A stretch of 64,000 bases of DNA, taken from NCBI RefSeq assembly GCF_008704715.1, contig NZ_CP023689.1, forward strand, positions 9,610,001 to 9,674,000, given 5' to 3'. Made by a program: the position numbers and the translations under genes. The stretch comes from Streptomyces chartreusis (GTDB lineage Bacteria; Actinomycetota; Actinomycetes; Streptomycetales; Streptomycetaceae). The notes under the pieces were generated by a model, which was given only the letters and a program-made list of their open reading frames with translations, was not told the DNA's origin and did not search any database. This document shows, piece after piece, positions 1 through 8,381 of the stretch (positions are counted from its first letter, which is position 1; every line of letters starts with the position of its first letter).

Positions 1-383
1 TACAGCGGACCCAGCGCGATGAACGACGGGATCATCTGGGTGACCAGCGCGGCCATCAGCAGGGCGGACTTGGTGCGGAACTCGAACCGGGCCAGCACGT
101 ACGCCGAGAGCATGGAGATCGCCGTCGCCGTCGCGCCGGCCACCGTCGAGACGATGAGGCTGTTGGTGAGGTAGGTCCCGAAGTCGGCCGTGCCGAACAG
201 ACCGCTGTAGTTCTCCAGGGAGAACCGCTCGGGCCAGTAGGCGAGCGGGAACCGGAAGATGTCACCGGGCGCCTTGAGCGAGGTGACGGTGATCCAGTAG
301 AGGGGGAAGACGGTGAAGAGCAGCCACACGCCGAGGAAGGCGAACTTGACCACCCGGCCGACAGTGGACTCCTTGCCGATCAT
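1..383 (-). CDS. ABC sugar transporter permease, MalG type (partial, 3' end outside window)
   Basis: Inner-membrane permease of a carbohydrate ABC importer. Only the N-terminal 127 residues or so are present. They show a first membrane helix ending in LLFTVFPLYWI, the periplasmic region typical of MalG proteins (SLKAPGDIF ... FSLENYSGLF) and the start of the conserved transmembrane domain (TYLTNSLIVSTVAGATAT). The ATG at 383 has a good AGGAGCGAGG ribosome site and overlaps the upstream permease stop as ATGA, so the two are translationally coupled. It is the last visible gene of an operon that also holds the MalF-type permease, the binding protein and an aminotransferase. The EAA loop lies beyond the window edge. 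Confidence 0.9.
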   Translation of the reverse strand, partial: MIGKESTVGRVVKFAFLGVWLLFTVFPLYWITVTSLKAPGDIFRFPLAYWPERFSLENYSGLFGTADFGTYLTNSLIVSTVAGATATAISMLSAYVLARFEFRTKSALLMAALVTQMIPSFIALGPL

Positions 384-1360
384 CGCCTCGCTCCTTTCTT
401 CTCGCGCGTGGCCATGAGGAAGAACACCGCGAACACCAGCAGCGCGGCCACCACGAGGAGGCCGAGCGCGGAGGCTCTGCCGTAGTCGCCCTGCTGAGTG
501 ATCTTGATCATCCAAGTGGTCACGATGTGCGTCTCGTTGTTCGGCCCGCCGCCGGTCATGCCGAAGATCAGGTCGGGGAAGTTGAAGATCCAGATCACCC
601 GCAGCAGCACGGTCAGCGCCAGCGTGGTGCGGATGTACGGGATGGTGATCTGGAAGAGCGTGCGTGCCTTGCTCGCGCCGTCCAGCGCCGCCGCCTCGTA
701 GAGCTCGTCGGGGATCGACTGGAGCGCGGCCAGGATCATGATCGCGAAGAAGGTGACGCCGTACCAGATGTTGGCGATCAGTACGGCCACCATCGCCGTC
801 TTCGGATCCGCCAGCCAGGCGACCGGCTCGTCGATGAGACCGGCCTTCTGCAGCAGGTCGTTGACGACACCGAACTCGCTGTTGAACAGCCAGCGGAAGA
901 GGATGCCTATGAGGAATCCGGAGATCGCCCAGGGGAAGAAGATCAGTGCCTGGTACAGGCCGCGGAAGCGGAAGCGGCGGCGCAGCCACAGCGCGAGCGC
1001 GAAGCCGATGACCAGCTGCGGCACGATCGAACCGAACACCCAGACCGCGCTGTTGCCGAGGACGGTGCCCCAGGCAGGGTCGGCGAAGACGTCGCGGAAG
1101 TTCTTCAGCCCGACCCAGGAGGTGTCGGTCAGGTCGGTCAGCTTCCAGTTGCGGAAGGCCATCTGGCCGCCCGCGATCATGGGGTAGTACGTGAAGACGG
1201 CCACGAAGACCGCGGCCGGCGCCATGAACGCGGCGATCTGAAGACCGCGCCGGGTGGTGAACTCCCGTCGCCGGCCCCCGCGGGGGAGACCCCGCTTGTG
1301 CGAGGTCTCCCCACTGCCCGGCGTCTTCGTCTTCGTCGCCGTTGTGGACGTGACGGACAT
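380..1360 (-). CDS. ABC sugar transporter permease, MalF type
   Basis: This 326-residue integral membrane permease pairs with the MalG-type partner downstream. The first ~40 residues are hydrophilic and basic. Membrane helices begin at IAAFMAPAAVFVAVFTYY, and the cytoplasmic EAA loop (YEAAALDGASKARTLF) that docks on the ATPase is near residue 230. The open frame continues upstream to about 1786, but that extension lies over the binding-protein gene and is arginine-rich out-of-frame sequence. I therefore place the start at MSVTSTT, 2 bp after the binding-protein stop. No ATPase gene is visible in this operon. Many actinomycete sugar importers of this class use a shared MsiK-type ATPase encoded elsewhere. 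Confidence 0.93.
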   Translation of the reverse strand: MSVTSTTATKTKTPGSGETSHKRGLPRGGRRREFTTRRGLQIAAFMAPAAVFVAVFTYYPMIAGGQMAFRNWKLTDLTDTSWVGLKNFRDVFADPAWGTVLGNSAVWVFGSIVPQLVIGFALALWLRRRFRFRGLYQALIFFPWAISGFLIGILFRWLFNSEFGVVNDLLQKAGLIDEPVAWLADPKTAMVAVLIANIWYGVTFFAIMILAALQSIPDELYEAAALDGASKARTLFQITIPYIRTTLALTVLLRVIWIFNFPDLIFGMTGGGPNNETHIVTTWMIKITQQGDYGRASALGLLVVAALLVFAVFFLMATREKKGARR

Positions 1361-1362
1361 GT

Positions 1363-2664
1363 CTACTGCTCCTGCTGCCACTTCTCGGTCCAGTACGCGT
1401 CCCAGCCCGCGACCAGCTTCTTGGGCGTGGTCTTGCCGAGGATCAGCTTCTGCACGTCGGCGTCCGCCTTCTGCTGCCACTCGGCCCACCAGGTGACACC
1501 GCGCGGCTGGGTCACGACCAGGTACTTGTCGGGCTGCTCGGTCATCGTGACGTAGCTCGACCAGGGGCCGGTCTTGTAGAAGGGGTCGCTGGTCGCCGAC
1601 TTGAGGATGGGCACCAGGCTGTTCTTCTTGGTGAACGTCGTCGACGCCTCGCCCTGGGAGAGGAACTCGACCAGCTTGACCGCCTCGGCCTTGTGCTCGC
1701 TGCCCTTGGCGACACCCCACCCGGCGGTGGCCAGCGGCTGCACGGTCTTGCCGCCGGGCCCGGCCACCAGCGGCGCGGTGCCCCACTGGTCCTTCGAGAT
1801 GGACTTGGACTCCGAGACCGTGGCGATCACCTCGGGGTCCTGGAGCAGGAAGGCCGTCGAGCCGTTGGAGAACGCCTCGACCATCTCCGGATAGCCCCAG
1901 GCGACCGACGACTTGGGCGAGGCCTGCTTGAAGAGCTTGAGGTAGTTCTCCATGGCGGCCTCCGCCTCGGGGGCGGCGAAGATCGTACGGCCGTCCTTGA
2001 GCTTGAAGCCGTTCGCCGGGTCGACCTGGTCGGCGAGGTAGGCCTCGATGGCGGCGGTGGCGTTGCTGTTGGAGTTGGCGCCGCCGCGGAAGGCGTAGCC
2101 GTAGCGCCGCTTGGCCGGGTCGTGGATGGCGGAGGCCTGCTCCACGAGTTCCGCCCAGGTGGCCGGCGGCTTGCTGAAGCCCGCCTCCTTGATCAGGTCG
2201 GTGCGGTAGAAGAGGCTCAGGCCGTAGAAGCCGTACGGGACGAAATACGTCTTGCCCTTGGCGTCCTTCGAGGCGTTGACGGCGTTCTCCGTCATCGCCT
2301 CCCAGCCCTTCCAGCCGGCGAGGTCCTTCTTCATGTCGTAGAGCCAGCCGTTGTTCGACCAGGGTCCGACGGTGATGTCGCGGACCTCCAGGACGTCCAC
2401 CCCGCTGCCGGACTGGAGCATCTGCTGGAGCTTCTGGTCGGCCTGCTCGGTGGGCGGGGAGACCAGGTTGACCTTGACCTTGGGGTTCTGCTGCTCGAAG
2501 TCGGCTATGAGGTCCTTGAGCAGGTCGGTGCGGGTTGGGTTCGTCAGGCTCTCGACCATGTTGAGGGTGACTGTTCCGCTCGCCCCGGGGCTCATGGTGG
2601 AACAGCCGGTCAGAACCATCGCGGCGGCGGTGCCGAGCGCGAGAGCTGCCGTCCTTCTTCTCAT
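1363..2664 (-). CDS. Extracellular solute-binding lipoprotein, family 1
   Basis: Substrate-binding lipoprotein (433 residues) for the importer encoded just downstream. The N-terminus is a lipoprotein signal (MRRRTAALALG ... MVLTGC) with the lipobox cysteine at about residue 22. The mature part has the pattern of family 1 solute-binding proteins: MVESLTNPTRTDLLKDL, FVPYGFYGLSLFYRTDL and, near the end, a region with several tryptophans (VTWWAEWQQKADADV). The start follows GAGGTCAGCACA, and 17 bp separate it from the aminotransferase stop. The sequence does not reveal the ligand. The adjacent class V aminotransferase suggests an amino-containing compound, which is inference. Confidence 0.92.
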   Translation of the reverse strand: MRRRTAALALGTAAAMVLTGCSTMSPGASGTVTLNMVESLTNPTRTDLLKDLIADFEQQNPKVKVNLVSPPTEQADQKLQQMLQSGSGVDVLEVRDITVGPWSNNGWLYDMKKDLAGWKGWEAMTENAVNASKDAKGKTYFVPYGFYGLSLFYRTDLIKEAGFSKPPATWAELVEQASAIHDPAKRRYGYAFRGGANSNSNATAAIEAYLADQVDPANGFKLKDGRTIFAAPEAEAAMENYLKLFKQASPKSSVAWGYPEMVEAFSNGSTAFLLQDPEVIATVSESKSISKDQWGTAPLVAGPGGKTVQPLATAGWGVAKGSEHKAEAVKLVEFLSQGEASTTFTKKNSLVPILKSATSDPFYKTGPWSSYVTMTEQPDKYLVVTQPRGVTWWAEWQQKADADVQKLILGKTTPKKLVAGWDAYWTEKWQQEQ

Positions 2665-2681
2665 TGTGCTGACCTCTTCCT

Positions 2682-3914
2682 TCAGTTTCCTCGTGCCCAC
2701 TTGCCGAGGGCGGGGACGCATTCCTCGGCGAAGTACTCGTAGTCGGCGGCGGTGTTGTAGACGTGGGCGGACAGGCGCATGTAGCCGATGCCGTCGAAGC
2801 TGGTGAAGGCCGCCTCCACGCCCAGTTCGAGGGCCACCCGGTCGCGCAGTGCGTCGGCCTCGACGCGGTCGGAGGCGAGTCCGTCCGGCAGACGCACCAG
2901 GCGCATGCCGGGGACGGGCATGCCGACGTCGACCGCGCTGTCCGCGCCGGTCAGTCCGGTGACCGCGGTGCCGATGACCGAGGCGCCGTAGTCGGCCAGG
3001 TCGTCCATGTAGCGGCGGGCGGCGGGCCAGCCCCAGGTGCGCTCGATGAAGCGGAGGGACGTCGGCGCGGCCAGGTAGGACGTGGCGTCGATCGTGCCCT
3101 GCTGGTCGAAGCGGTCCGGGTAGGGATCGGCCGCGGCCCAGGAGTCGATGAGGGGATACAGCCGCTCGCGCAGCGGGCCGCGGGCGACCAGGGCAGCCGT
3201 GCCGCGCGGGGCGCAGCCCCACTTGTGGAGGTTGCCGGTCCAGACGTCGTAGGTCGCGTCGGCGAGCGGCGCATCGAGCAGACCGGGCGCGTGCGCGCCG
3301 TCGACGAGGACGGGGATGCCGCGTCGGCGGGCCTCCGCCCCGATGCGTTCCACCGGCAGCCGGCGTGCGGTCGCCGAGGTGATCTGGTCGACGACGACGA
3401 GTTCGGTGGCGTCGCCGAGTTCGGTGACGACGGCCTCGTACGCCGCGTCGGCGTCCGCGTTCAGCGGCACGCGGGCGGTACGGACCCGGCCGCCCCAGCG
3501 CCGTGCCAGCCGCTCGGCACCCATCGTCACGGCCCCGTAGCCGTGGTCGGTGACGACGATCTCCCCGCCGGGGCGCAGGGTGAGGGCGGTGTAGACGACA
3601 CTCGCGCCGGCGCTGGCGTTCGGCACCAGGGCGAGGTCGCCGGCGCTGACGCGCAGGAAGTCGGCGAGCTCGACTCGGGCCGCGGCGAGCCGCTGGGGGA
3701 GCGCCGGGAACCACACCACGGGTGAGCGTTCCATCTCCACGCGCAGCAGCTCCTGCCGCTCCTGAGCCACCAGCGGAACGGCCCCGAACGAGCCGTGGTT
3801 CAGGTGCTTGAGGGCAGGATCCAGCGACCACGCCCGGTCGGCGGGCCGACCGTCCGCCAGCAGCAGAGGGCGCGGTGCGGTGGTCACCTCGGTCTCGCTC
3901 ACAGGACTCCACAT
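2682..3914 (-). CDS. Class V PLP-dependent aminotransferase (isopenicillin N epimerase-like)
   Basis: PLP enzyme of the class V aminotransferase fold (410 residues). The Schiff-base lysine is in VWTGNLHKWGCAPRGTAAL (about residue 228). Upstream are the N-terminal substrate segment NHGSFGAVP, the cofactor-phosphate region PNASAGASVV and the aspartate region VLVDGAHAPG. This pattern matches the isopenicillin N epimerase-like group, which also includes cysteine desulfurase-like and amino-acid lyase enzymes, so the reaction cannot be fixed. It is first in the transporter operon, and the 17-bp gap to the binding-protein gene implies co-transcription. No strong ribosome site precedes the ATG at 3914. 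A GTG at 3902, preceded by GGAG, is an alternative start. Confidence 0.85.
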   Translation of the reverse strand: MWSPVSETEVTTAPRPLLLADGRPADRAWSLDPALKHLNHGSFGAVPLVAQERQELLRVEMERSPVVWFPALPQRLAAARVELADFLRVSAGDLALVPNASAGASVVYTALTLRPGGEIVVTDHGYGAVTMGAERLARRWGGRVRTARVPLNADADAAYEAVVTELGDATELVVVDQITSATARRLPVERIGAEARRRGIPVLVDGAHAPGLLDAPLADATYDVWTGNLHKWGCAPRGTAALVARGPLRERLYPLIDSWAAADPYPDRFDQQGTIDATSYLAAPTSLRFIERTWGWPAARRYMDDLADYGASVIGTAVTGLTGADSAVDVGMPVPGMRLVRLPDGLASDRVEADALRDRVALELGVEAAFTSFDGIGYMRLSAHVYNTAADYEYFAEECVPALGKWARGN

Positions 3915-4014
3915 CTGGGCAGGGCGGGTTCACGGAAGGCCGGACTCCGCCTGACACGTTTGATGACTCGGCATCCTGCACCACCTTTCTCGGCGGAAAC
4001 AAGGGTCGTACAGT

Positions 4015-4035
4015 GAAAGTCATCAGATGACTTTC
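4015..4035. promoter_or_regulatory. Perfect 21-bp palindrome, probable FadR/GntR operator
   Basis: Arms GAAAGTCATC and GATGACTTTC flank one central A with no mismatch. The site lies in the divergent intergenic region between the aminotransferase/ABC operon and the GntR regulator, 95 bp before the regulator start. Part of the motif (TTTGATGACT) recurs at about 3958-3967. It is the obvious candidate operator for the regulator at 4130. Confidence 0.75.
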
Positions 4036-4129
4036 GAGTGACACGCATCCGACACATCTGAGACTCGCTACAGTGCTCCGAGGGCGGCGGCATGATTCGC
4101 CGGCCCGTCAGGGGAGGAAGAGGGGACGG

Positions 4130-4846
4130 ATGTCCGCAGTCGAGAAGGCGTTCCACGGCCTACGGCACATGATCGGTACGGGACGCCTCGGTCCGGGCGA
4201 GCGCATTCCGCCCGAGGGTGAGCTCTGCGAGGAACTGGGCGTCTCGCGCGGGTCGCTGCGCGAGGCCGTACGGATGCTCGCCGCCCTGGGCGTCATCGAG
4301 CCGCGCCACGGCTCGGGCACCTACGTGTCACAGCTGAGGCCCGAGGACGTGATCGGCAGTCTCTCCCTGACACTCGAACTCCTGCCGCTCTCGGGCCTGT
4401 TGGAGGTCTACGAGATCCGGCGCGTCCTTGAGGCCCATGTGGCCGCCCAGGCGGCGGCGCGCTGCACGCCGGAGACCGTGCGCACGCTCTTCTCGCTCAT
4501 CGAGGACATGGAGGCGACGAGCGACCCCACCAAGGCCTCCGAACTCGACCACCGCTTCCACGCGGAGATCGCCCGCGTGGGCGGCAACCCCACCCTGGCC
4601 ACCCTCCTGGCGGTCTTCCGCGCCCGCTCCCGCAAGTACCAGGTCTTCACCTTGCCCGAGGGGCCTGACCTGCGCAGGAAGAGCGACGACGACCATCGCG
4701 TCCTGGCCACCGCGATCGCGGACCGCGACCCGGTGGCGGCGGCCGGCGCGGCGCAGTCGCATGTCGCTCAGACGGAGCGGTGGTTGCGGGCGTTCATGCC
4801 GCCGGTGGAGGAGGTCGACGGACCCGCTCGGGAGGACTCGGCCTAG
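4130..4846 (+). CDS. FadR-subfamily GntR transcriptional regulator
   Basis: DNA-binding repressor or activator of 238 residues. The N-terminal winged helix is clear (PPEGELCEELGVSRGSLREA, then GVIEPRHGSGTYV). The C-terminal FCD ligand domain has the usual metal/effector histidines (ELDHRFHAEI, DDDHRVLATAI, AAQSHVAQTERWL). I start it at ATG 4130 because GGGGAGGAAGAGG sits just before it. The in-frame extension to 4073 has no domain content and overlaps likely promoter DNA. It is divergent from the aminotransferase/ABC operon, with a 21-bp palindrome between them, so it probably controls that operon and itself. The ligand is unknown. Confidence 0.92.
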   Translation: MSAVEKAFHGLRHMIGTGRLGPGERIPPEGELCEELGVSRGSLREAVRMLAALGVIEPRHGSGTYVSQLRPEDVIGSLSLTLELLPLSGLLEVYEIRRVLEAHVAAQAAARCTPETVRTLFSLIEDMEATSDPTKASELDHRFHAEIARVGGNPTLATLLAVFRARSRKYQVFTLPEGPDLRRKSDDDHRVLATAIADRDPVAAAGAAQSHVAQTERWLRAFMPPVEEVDGPAREDSA

Positions 4847-5892
4847 GACCCAAGCCGTCGGCGGTCGTCCTCGTCCCACTTCCGGGTGTCGCGAGGCTCC
4901 ACGTACGGCTCCTTCTCGGCGGGGTGACCGCCTGCGACGGCGCGTTGGCGGGCCAGCTCCGCATCGCACTCCAGGCCCAGCAGGATCGCCAGATTCGTGA
5001 TCCACAGCCAGACCAGGAAGATGATCACGCCCGCGAAGGTGCCGTAGGTCTTGTTGTACGAGGCGAAGTTCGCCACGTACACCGCGAAGCCGGCCGAGGC
5101 GATCAGCCAGATCACCAGTGCCAGGAAACTGCCCGGCGTGATCCAACGGAAGCCGCGGACCTTGGCGTTCGGGGTGGCCCAGTAGAGGATCGCGATCATG
5201 ATCGTGACCAGGAGGACGAGCACCGGCCACTTCGCGATCGACCACACGGTGAGCGCTGTGTCGCCGATACCCAGTGAGGAACCGACTTCCTGGGCCAGGC
5301 CGCCCGTGAACACGACGATCACCGCGCTGATGACCGCCATGACCATCAGGGTCACCGTCACACCGACGCGGACCGGCAGCACCTTCCACGCCGGACGGCC
5401 CTCCGGGACGTCGTACACCGCGTTGGCGGTCCTGATGAACGCGGCGACATAGCCGGAGGCCGACCACACGGCGAGGAGCACACCCACGACGGCCATGACC
5501 GAACCGACGCCTGCGTTGCCCTGCATCTGCTGGACGGCGCTGGTGAGCACGTCTCGCGCGGGGCCGGGGGCCAGCTTCTGGATGTTGTCCAGCACTCGTT
5601 GCGTCGCGGACTCCCCGATGACTCCGAGCAGCGAGATGAGCGCCAGCAGTGCCGGGAACAGCGCCAGGATGCTGTAGTAGGTCAGCGCCGCGGCCCGGTC
5701 CGTGAGCTCGTCCTTCTTGAACTCCTTGAAGGTGCCTTTCAGCACCGCGCCCCAGGACCGCTTGGGCAGGTCCGTGGGATTGTCCGGCGCCCGCCGCTCC
5801 ACCTCTTCGTCCGGGCCGGCCTCGGCGGCCCGCCCGGTCCCGGCCGCGCGGTGCCCTCCGTGCCTCTCGTGCCCTTTCAGCGTCCGTACCAT
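4843..5892 (-). CDS. YihY/virulence factor BrkB family membrane protein
   Basis: This polytopic inner-membrane protein (349 residues) belongs to the YihY/BrkB family, once mis-named ribonuclease BN. The hallmark N-terminal segment is DRAAALTYYSILALFPALLALISLLG. About six membrane helices follow, including VMAVVGVLLAVWSASGYVAAF and a late FAGVIIFLVWLWITNLAILLG. Both ends are hydrophilic: a glycine/arginine-rich start and an acidic tail (KWDEDDRRRLGS). Its molecular role is not established. It converges on the GntR gene with a 4-bp overlap of the two stop regions. Confidence 0.93.
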   Translation of the reverse strand: MVRTLKGHERHGGHRAAGTGRAAEAGPDEEVERRAPDNPTDLPKRSWGAVLKGTFKEFKKDELTDRAAALTYYSILALFPALLALISLLGVIGESATQRVLDNIQKLAPGPARDVLTSAVQQMQGNAGVGSVMAVVGVLLAVWSASGYVAAFIRTANAVYDVPEGRPAWKVLPVRVGVTVTLMVMAVISAVIVVFTGGLAQEVGSSLGIGDTALTVWSIAKWPVLVLLVTIMIAILYWATPNAKVRGFRWITPGSFLALVIWLIASAGFAVYVANFASYNKTYGTFAGVIIFLVWLWITNLAILLGLECDAELARQRAVAGGHPAEKEPYVEPRDTRKWDEDDRRRLGS

Positions 5893-5947
5893 TCCGCACG
5901 AGTAACCGGTTGCGCGTCACCCCACACGTATTCGCGGAGGAGAACCG

Positions 5948-6628
5948 ATGGCAGCGCTTCAGAGCGGATCCGGCGACACGGGAGCGCACGGACCCGCGAC
6001 CGCGCTGCTGACCCGGCGCACCTCGCGCTCGGTGCGCGCCGCGGTTCTGTTCCTGCACGGTGGATCCGTCGACAGCCGGGCCAGGTCGCGCTCCTGGCAT
6101 CCGGCAGCCGTGCGCATGAGGCCCTTCGTCCGTGCCGTCGCCGCGGCGGTGCCGGACACCGACGTCCTGCTGGCCGAGGTGCGTTATCGGGTACGGGGCT
6201 GGAACGGCCCGGACGCCGATCCGGTCCGTGACGCCCAACAGGCACTGCGGGAGCTGGCCGCACAGGTCGGAGAGGTTCCGGTGGTGCTGGTCGGGCACTC
6301 GATGGGCGGCCGCGCCGCGCTGCGCGCCGCGGTGGCCCCGCAGGTGCGGGCCGTGCTCGCGCTGGGGCCGTGGTGTCCGGAGGGCGAGCCGGTGGAGCAG
6401 TTGCGGGACAAGGACGTGGTCGTGCTGCACGGCGACCGCGACCGCATCACCGACCCGGCCGCGTCAGCGGCGTTCGTGCGCCGGGCCGCTGCGGCCGGCG
6501 CGCGGGCTCACCTGGAACTGGTGAAGGGTGGGGATCACGCCATGATCCGTCGCGGACAGTACTGGCATCGCACTGTCGGTGCGACGGTCGCCGGGCTCCT
6601 GGAGGCGGTTCCGCGACCGGGACAGTAG
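5948..6628 (+). CDS. Alpha/beta hydrolase
   Basis: Cytoplasmic alpha/beta-hydrolase-fold protein of 226 residues. Visible elements are the oxyanion region FLHGGSVDSR, the nucleophile elbow VVLVGHSMGGRAAL with its serine near residue 117, an aspartate in VVLHGDRDRITDP and the late histidine in VKGGDHAMI, so the full Ser-Asp-His triad is plausible. The start is supported by GGAGGAG 6 bp before ATG. The substrate is unknown; small dienelactone hydrolase-like or esterase enzymes look similar. It stands alone, divergent from the YihY-type gene. Confidence 0.85.
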   Translation: MAALQSGSGDTGAHGPATALLTRRTSRSVRAAVLFLHGGSVDSRARSRSWHPAAVRMRPFVRAVAAAVPDTDVLLAEVRYRVRGWNGPDADPVRDAQQALRELAAQVGEVPVVLVGHSMGGRAALRAAVAPQVRAVLALGPWCPEGEPVEQLRDKDVVVLHGDRDRITDPAASAAFVRRAAAAGARAHLELVKGGDHAMIRRGQYWHRTVGATVAGLLEAVPRPGQ

Positions 6629-6701
6629 CCGTCGTCGGACCTCGGTCAGCCCCTTCTGCGCCGTGCGCGTGCGTGTCGTCGGGTCCTCACCGGGAGGTTC
6701 G

Positions 6702-7328
6702 TCAGCGCGGGCTCGGCAGTCCTGCCTGCTCCGCGTCCGGCCTGCATTCGCGCAGGATGGACGCGATCACGTCGTCGAGTCCGTGCTCGGAGACCTCCGA
6801 TGGCAGCATTCCGCTGACTGCCAGGCCGGCGTAGCCGTGCAGGGCCGCGAAGATCGGCAGTGCGACGCGCTCCAGTTGTCCCTCCCGCACTTCGCCGCTG
6901 CGCTGCCCGTCGCCGATGAGGCCGAGGAGCTGCTCGGACCAGCGGTGCGCAGTCGCTCCCAGCTCCTGTGACGCCTGCGGGCTGTGCTTGACGGAGAACA
7001 TCAGGTCGAGCAGGGCCGCGTTGTCCACGGCGAACCCGACGTAGGCGCGGGCGGCGGCGTCCAGTCGGTCGCCGAAGGATGCGCCGTCGAGGTTCTGTTG
7101 CGAGGCCGTGATGGCCTCCGCGAGCCGCTCGAAACCGGTCAGCGCCAGCGTGTCCAGCAGTGCCTGCTTGGTCTTGAAATGACGGCTGGGGGCGGCGGGA
7201 CTGACTCCGATGTCGCGGGCCAGCTCCCGCAGTGACAGTGCCTCGGGCCCCCGCTCGCGCAGGGCCTGCTCGGCGCGCGTGAGCAGGGCGGTCGGCAGGT
7301 CTCCGTGGTGGTAGGGGCGGCTCGTCAT
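6702..7328 (-). CDS. TetR family transcriptional regulator
   Basis: Repressor of 208 residues. The N-terminal helix-turn-helix is LSLRELARDIGVSPAAPSRH followed by FKTKQALLDTLA, and the remainder is the all-helical TetR ligand domain. The ATG at 7328 begins MTSRPYHHGDLPTALL, a common opening of the subgroup that controls SDR and efflux genes. It is divergent from the SDR gene at 7410, and 81 bp with an 18-bp tandem repeat separate them. The expected role is a ligand-relieved repressor of that reductase. Ligand unknown. Confidence 0.9.
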   Translation of the reverse strand: MTSRPYHHGDLPTALLTRAEQALRERGPEALSLRELARDIGVSPAAPSRHFKTKQALLDTLALTGFERLAEAITASQQNLDGASFGDRLDAAARAYVGFAVDNAALLDLMFSVKHSPQASQELGATAHRWSEQLLGLIGDGQRSGEVREGQLERVALPIFAALHGYAGLAVSGMLPSEVSEHGLDDVIASILRECRPDAEQAGLPSPR

Positions 7329-7361
7329 GCCCTCAGCCTAGCGTCGAGGTGAGCATCGCCC

Positions 7362-7405
7362 ACATTGTTATCGTTGCATACATTGTTATCGCCGCCTACA
7401 TTGGA
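7362..7405. repeat. 18-bp tandem repeat in a TetR/SDR divergent promoter
   Basis: ACATTG starts at 7362, 7380 and 7398. The first two copies extend identically as ACATTGTTATCG, and the third continues ACATTGGAAC just before the SDR start at 7410. The exact 18-bp period and the position between the divergent TetR and SDR genes suggest an operator array or a promoter with repeated half-sites. Confidence 0.55.
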
Positions 7406-7409
7406 ACCC

Positions 7410-8345
7410 ATGACAAAGAACCGGAACCGCAATCAGAACCCTCAGCCCTGGACCGTCGCAGACATCCCCGACCAGCTGGGGCGCACCGCCGTCGTGACCG
7501 GCGCCAACAGCGGACTCGGCCTCGCGACCGTCGAGGCGCTGGCCGGCGCCGGCGCCCACGTCGTCCTCGCCGTCCGGGACACCGGGCGCGGCGAGAGCGC
7601 GGCGGCGACCGTGAACGGCAGCGTGGAGGTACGCCGGCTCGACCTGGCCGACCTCTCCTCGGTCCGCGAATTCGCCGCCGCCTGGGAGGGCGGCCTGGAC
7701 CTGCTCATCAACAACGCCGGCGTCATGAACATCCCCGAGGCCCGCACCAAGGACGGCTTCGAGATGCAGTTCGGCACGAACCACCTGGGCCACTTCGCGC
7801 TGACCAACCTGCTGCTGCCGCACATCACCGACCGCGTGGTGACCCTCTCGTCCACCGGGCACAGGGCGCCCGGCAACCCCCGCATCCGCTTCGACAACCT
7901 CGACCTCGCCGGCGAGTACCAGCCGATGGCCGCCTACAGCCAGTCCAAGCTCGCCAACCTGCTCTTCACCCTTGAGCTCCAGCGACGGCTCGCCGAGGCG
8001 GGCTCACCGGTCCGCGCCCTGGCCGCCCACCCCGGCTGGGCCGCCACCAACCTCCAGAGCAACGACGCCAGCCTCCTGCGCGGCATCGCCCTCCGCCTCG
8101 GCAACAGGCTCGTCGCCCAGGACAGCCGGGCCGGAGCACTGCCCACCCTGTACGCCGCCGTCCAGGATCTGCCCGGTGCCGGCTTCGTGGGCCCTGACGG
8201 CATGTTCGAAATGCGCGGTGCCCCGACCCTGGTCGGCCGCTCACCGGCGGCCGGTGACCCTGCCGTCGCCCGACACCTGTGGACCGTCTCCGAGGAACTG
8301 ACCGGAGTCACCTTCCCGGAACCCGCCACCAGTGTCAGCGGCTGA
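7410..8345 (+). CDS. Short-chain dehydrogenase/reductase
   Basis: NAD(P)-dependent oxidoreductase of 311 residues in the SDR superfamily. It has the glycine motif VVTGANSGLGLATVEAL, the NNAG motif (LLINNAGVMNIPEA), a catalytic serine in VVTLSSTGHRAPG and the YxxxK pair in AAYSQSKLANLLFTL. Length and motif spacing match the retinol dehydrogenase/WWOX-like group. I start at ATG 7410 (MTKNRNRNQNPQPWT), since the in-frame extension to 7365 runs through the tandem repeat. It probably responds to the divergent TetR regulator. The substrate cannot be read from the sequence. Confidence 0.9.
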   Translation: MTKNRNRNQNPQPWTVADIPDQLGRTAVVTGANSGLGLATVEALAGAGAHVVLAVRDTGRGESAAATVNGSVEVRRLDLADLSSVREFAAAWEGGLDLLINNAGVMNIPEARTKDGFEMQFGTNHLGHFALTNLLLPHITDRVVTLSSTGHRAPGNPRIRFDNLDLAGEYQPMAAYSQSKLANLLFTLELQRRLAEAGSPVRALAAHPGWAATNLQSNDASLLRGIALRLGNRLVAQDSRAGALPTLYAAVQDLPGAGFVGPDGMFEMRGAPTLVGRSPAAGDPAVARHLWTVSEELTGVTFPEPATSVSG

Positions 8346-8381
8346 GGACCTGAACGGATCCGGCCTCTACTGATGGCGCGG

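Noticed and set aside
4328-6430. A 700-residue minus frame spanning three genes
   Set aside because: It crosses the GntR, YihY and hydrolase genes with no domain content.
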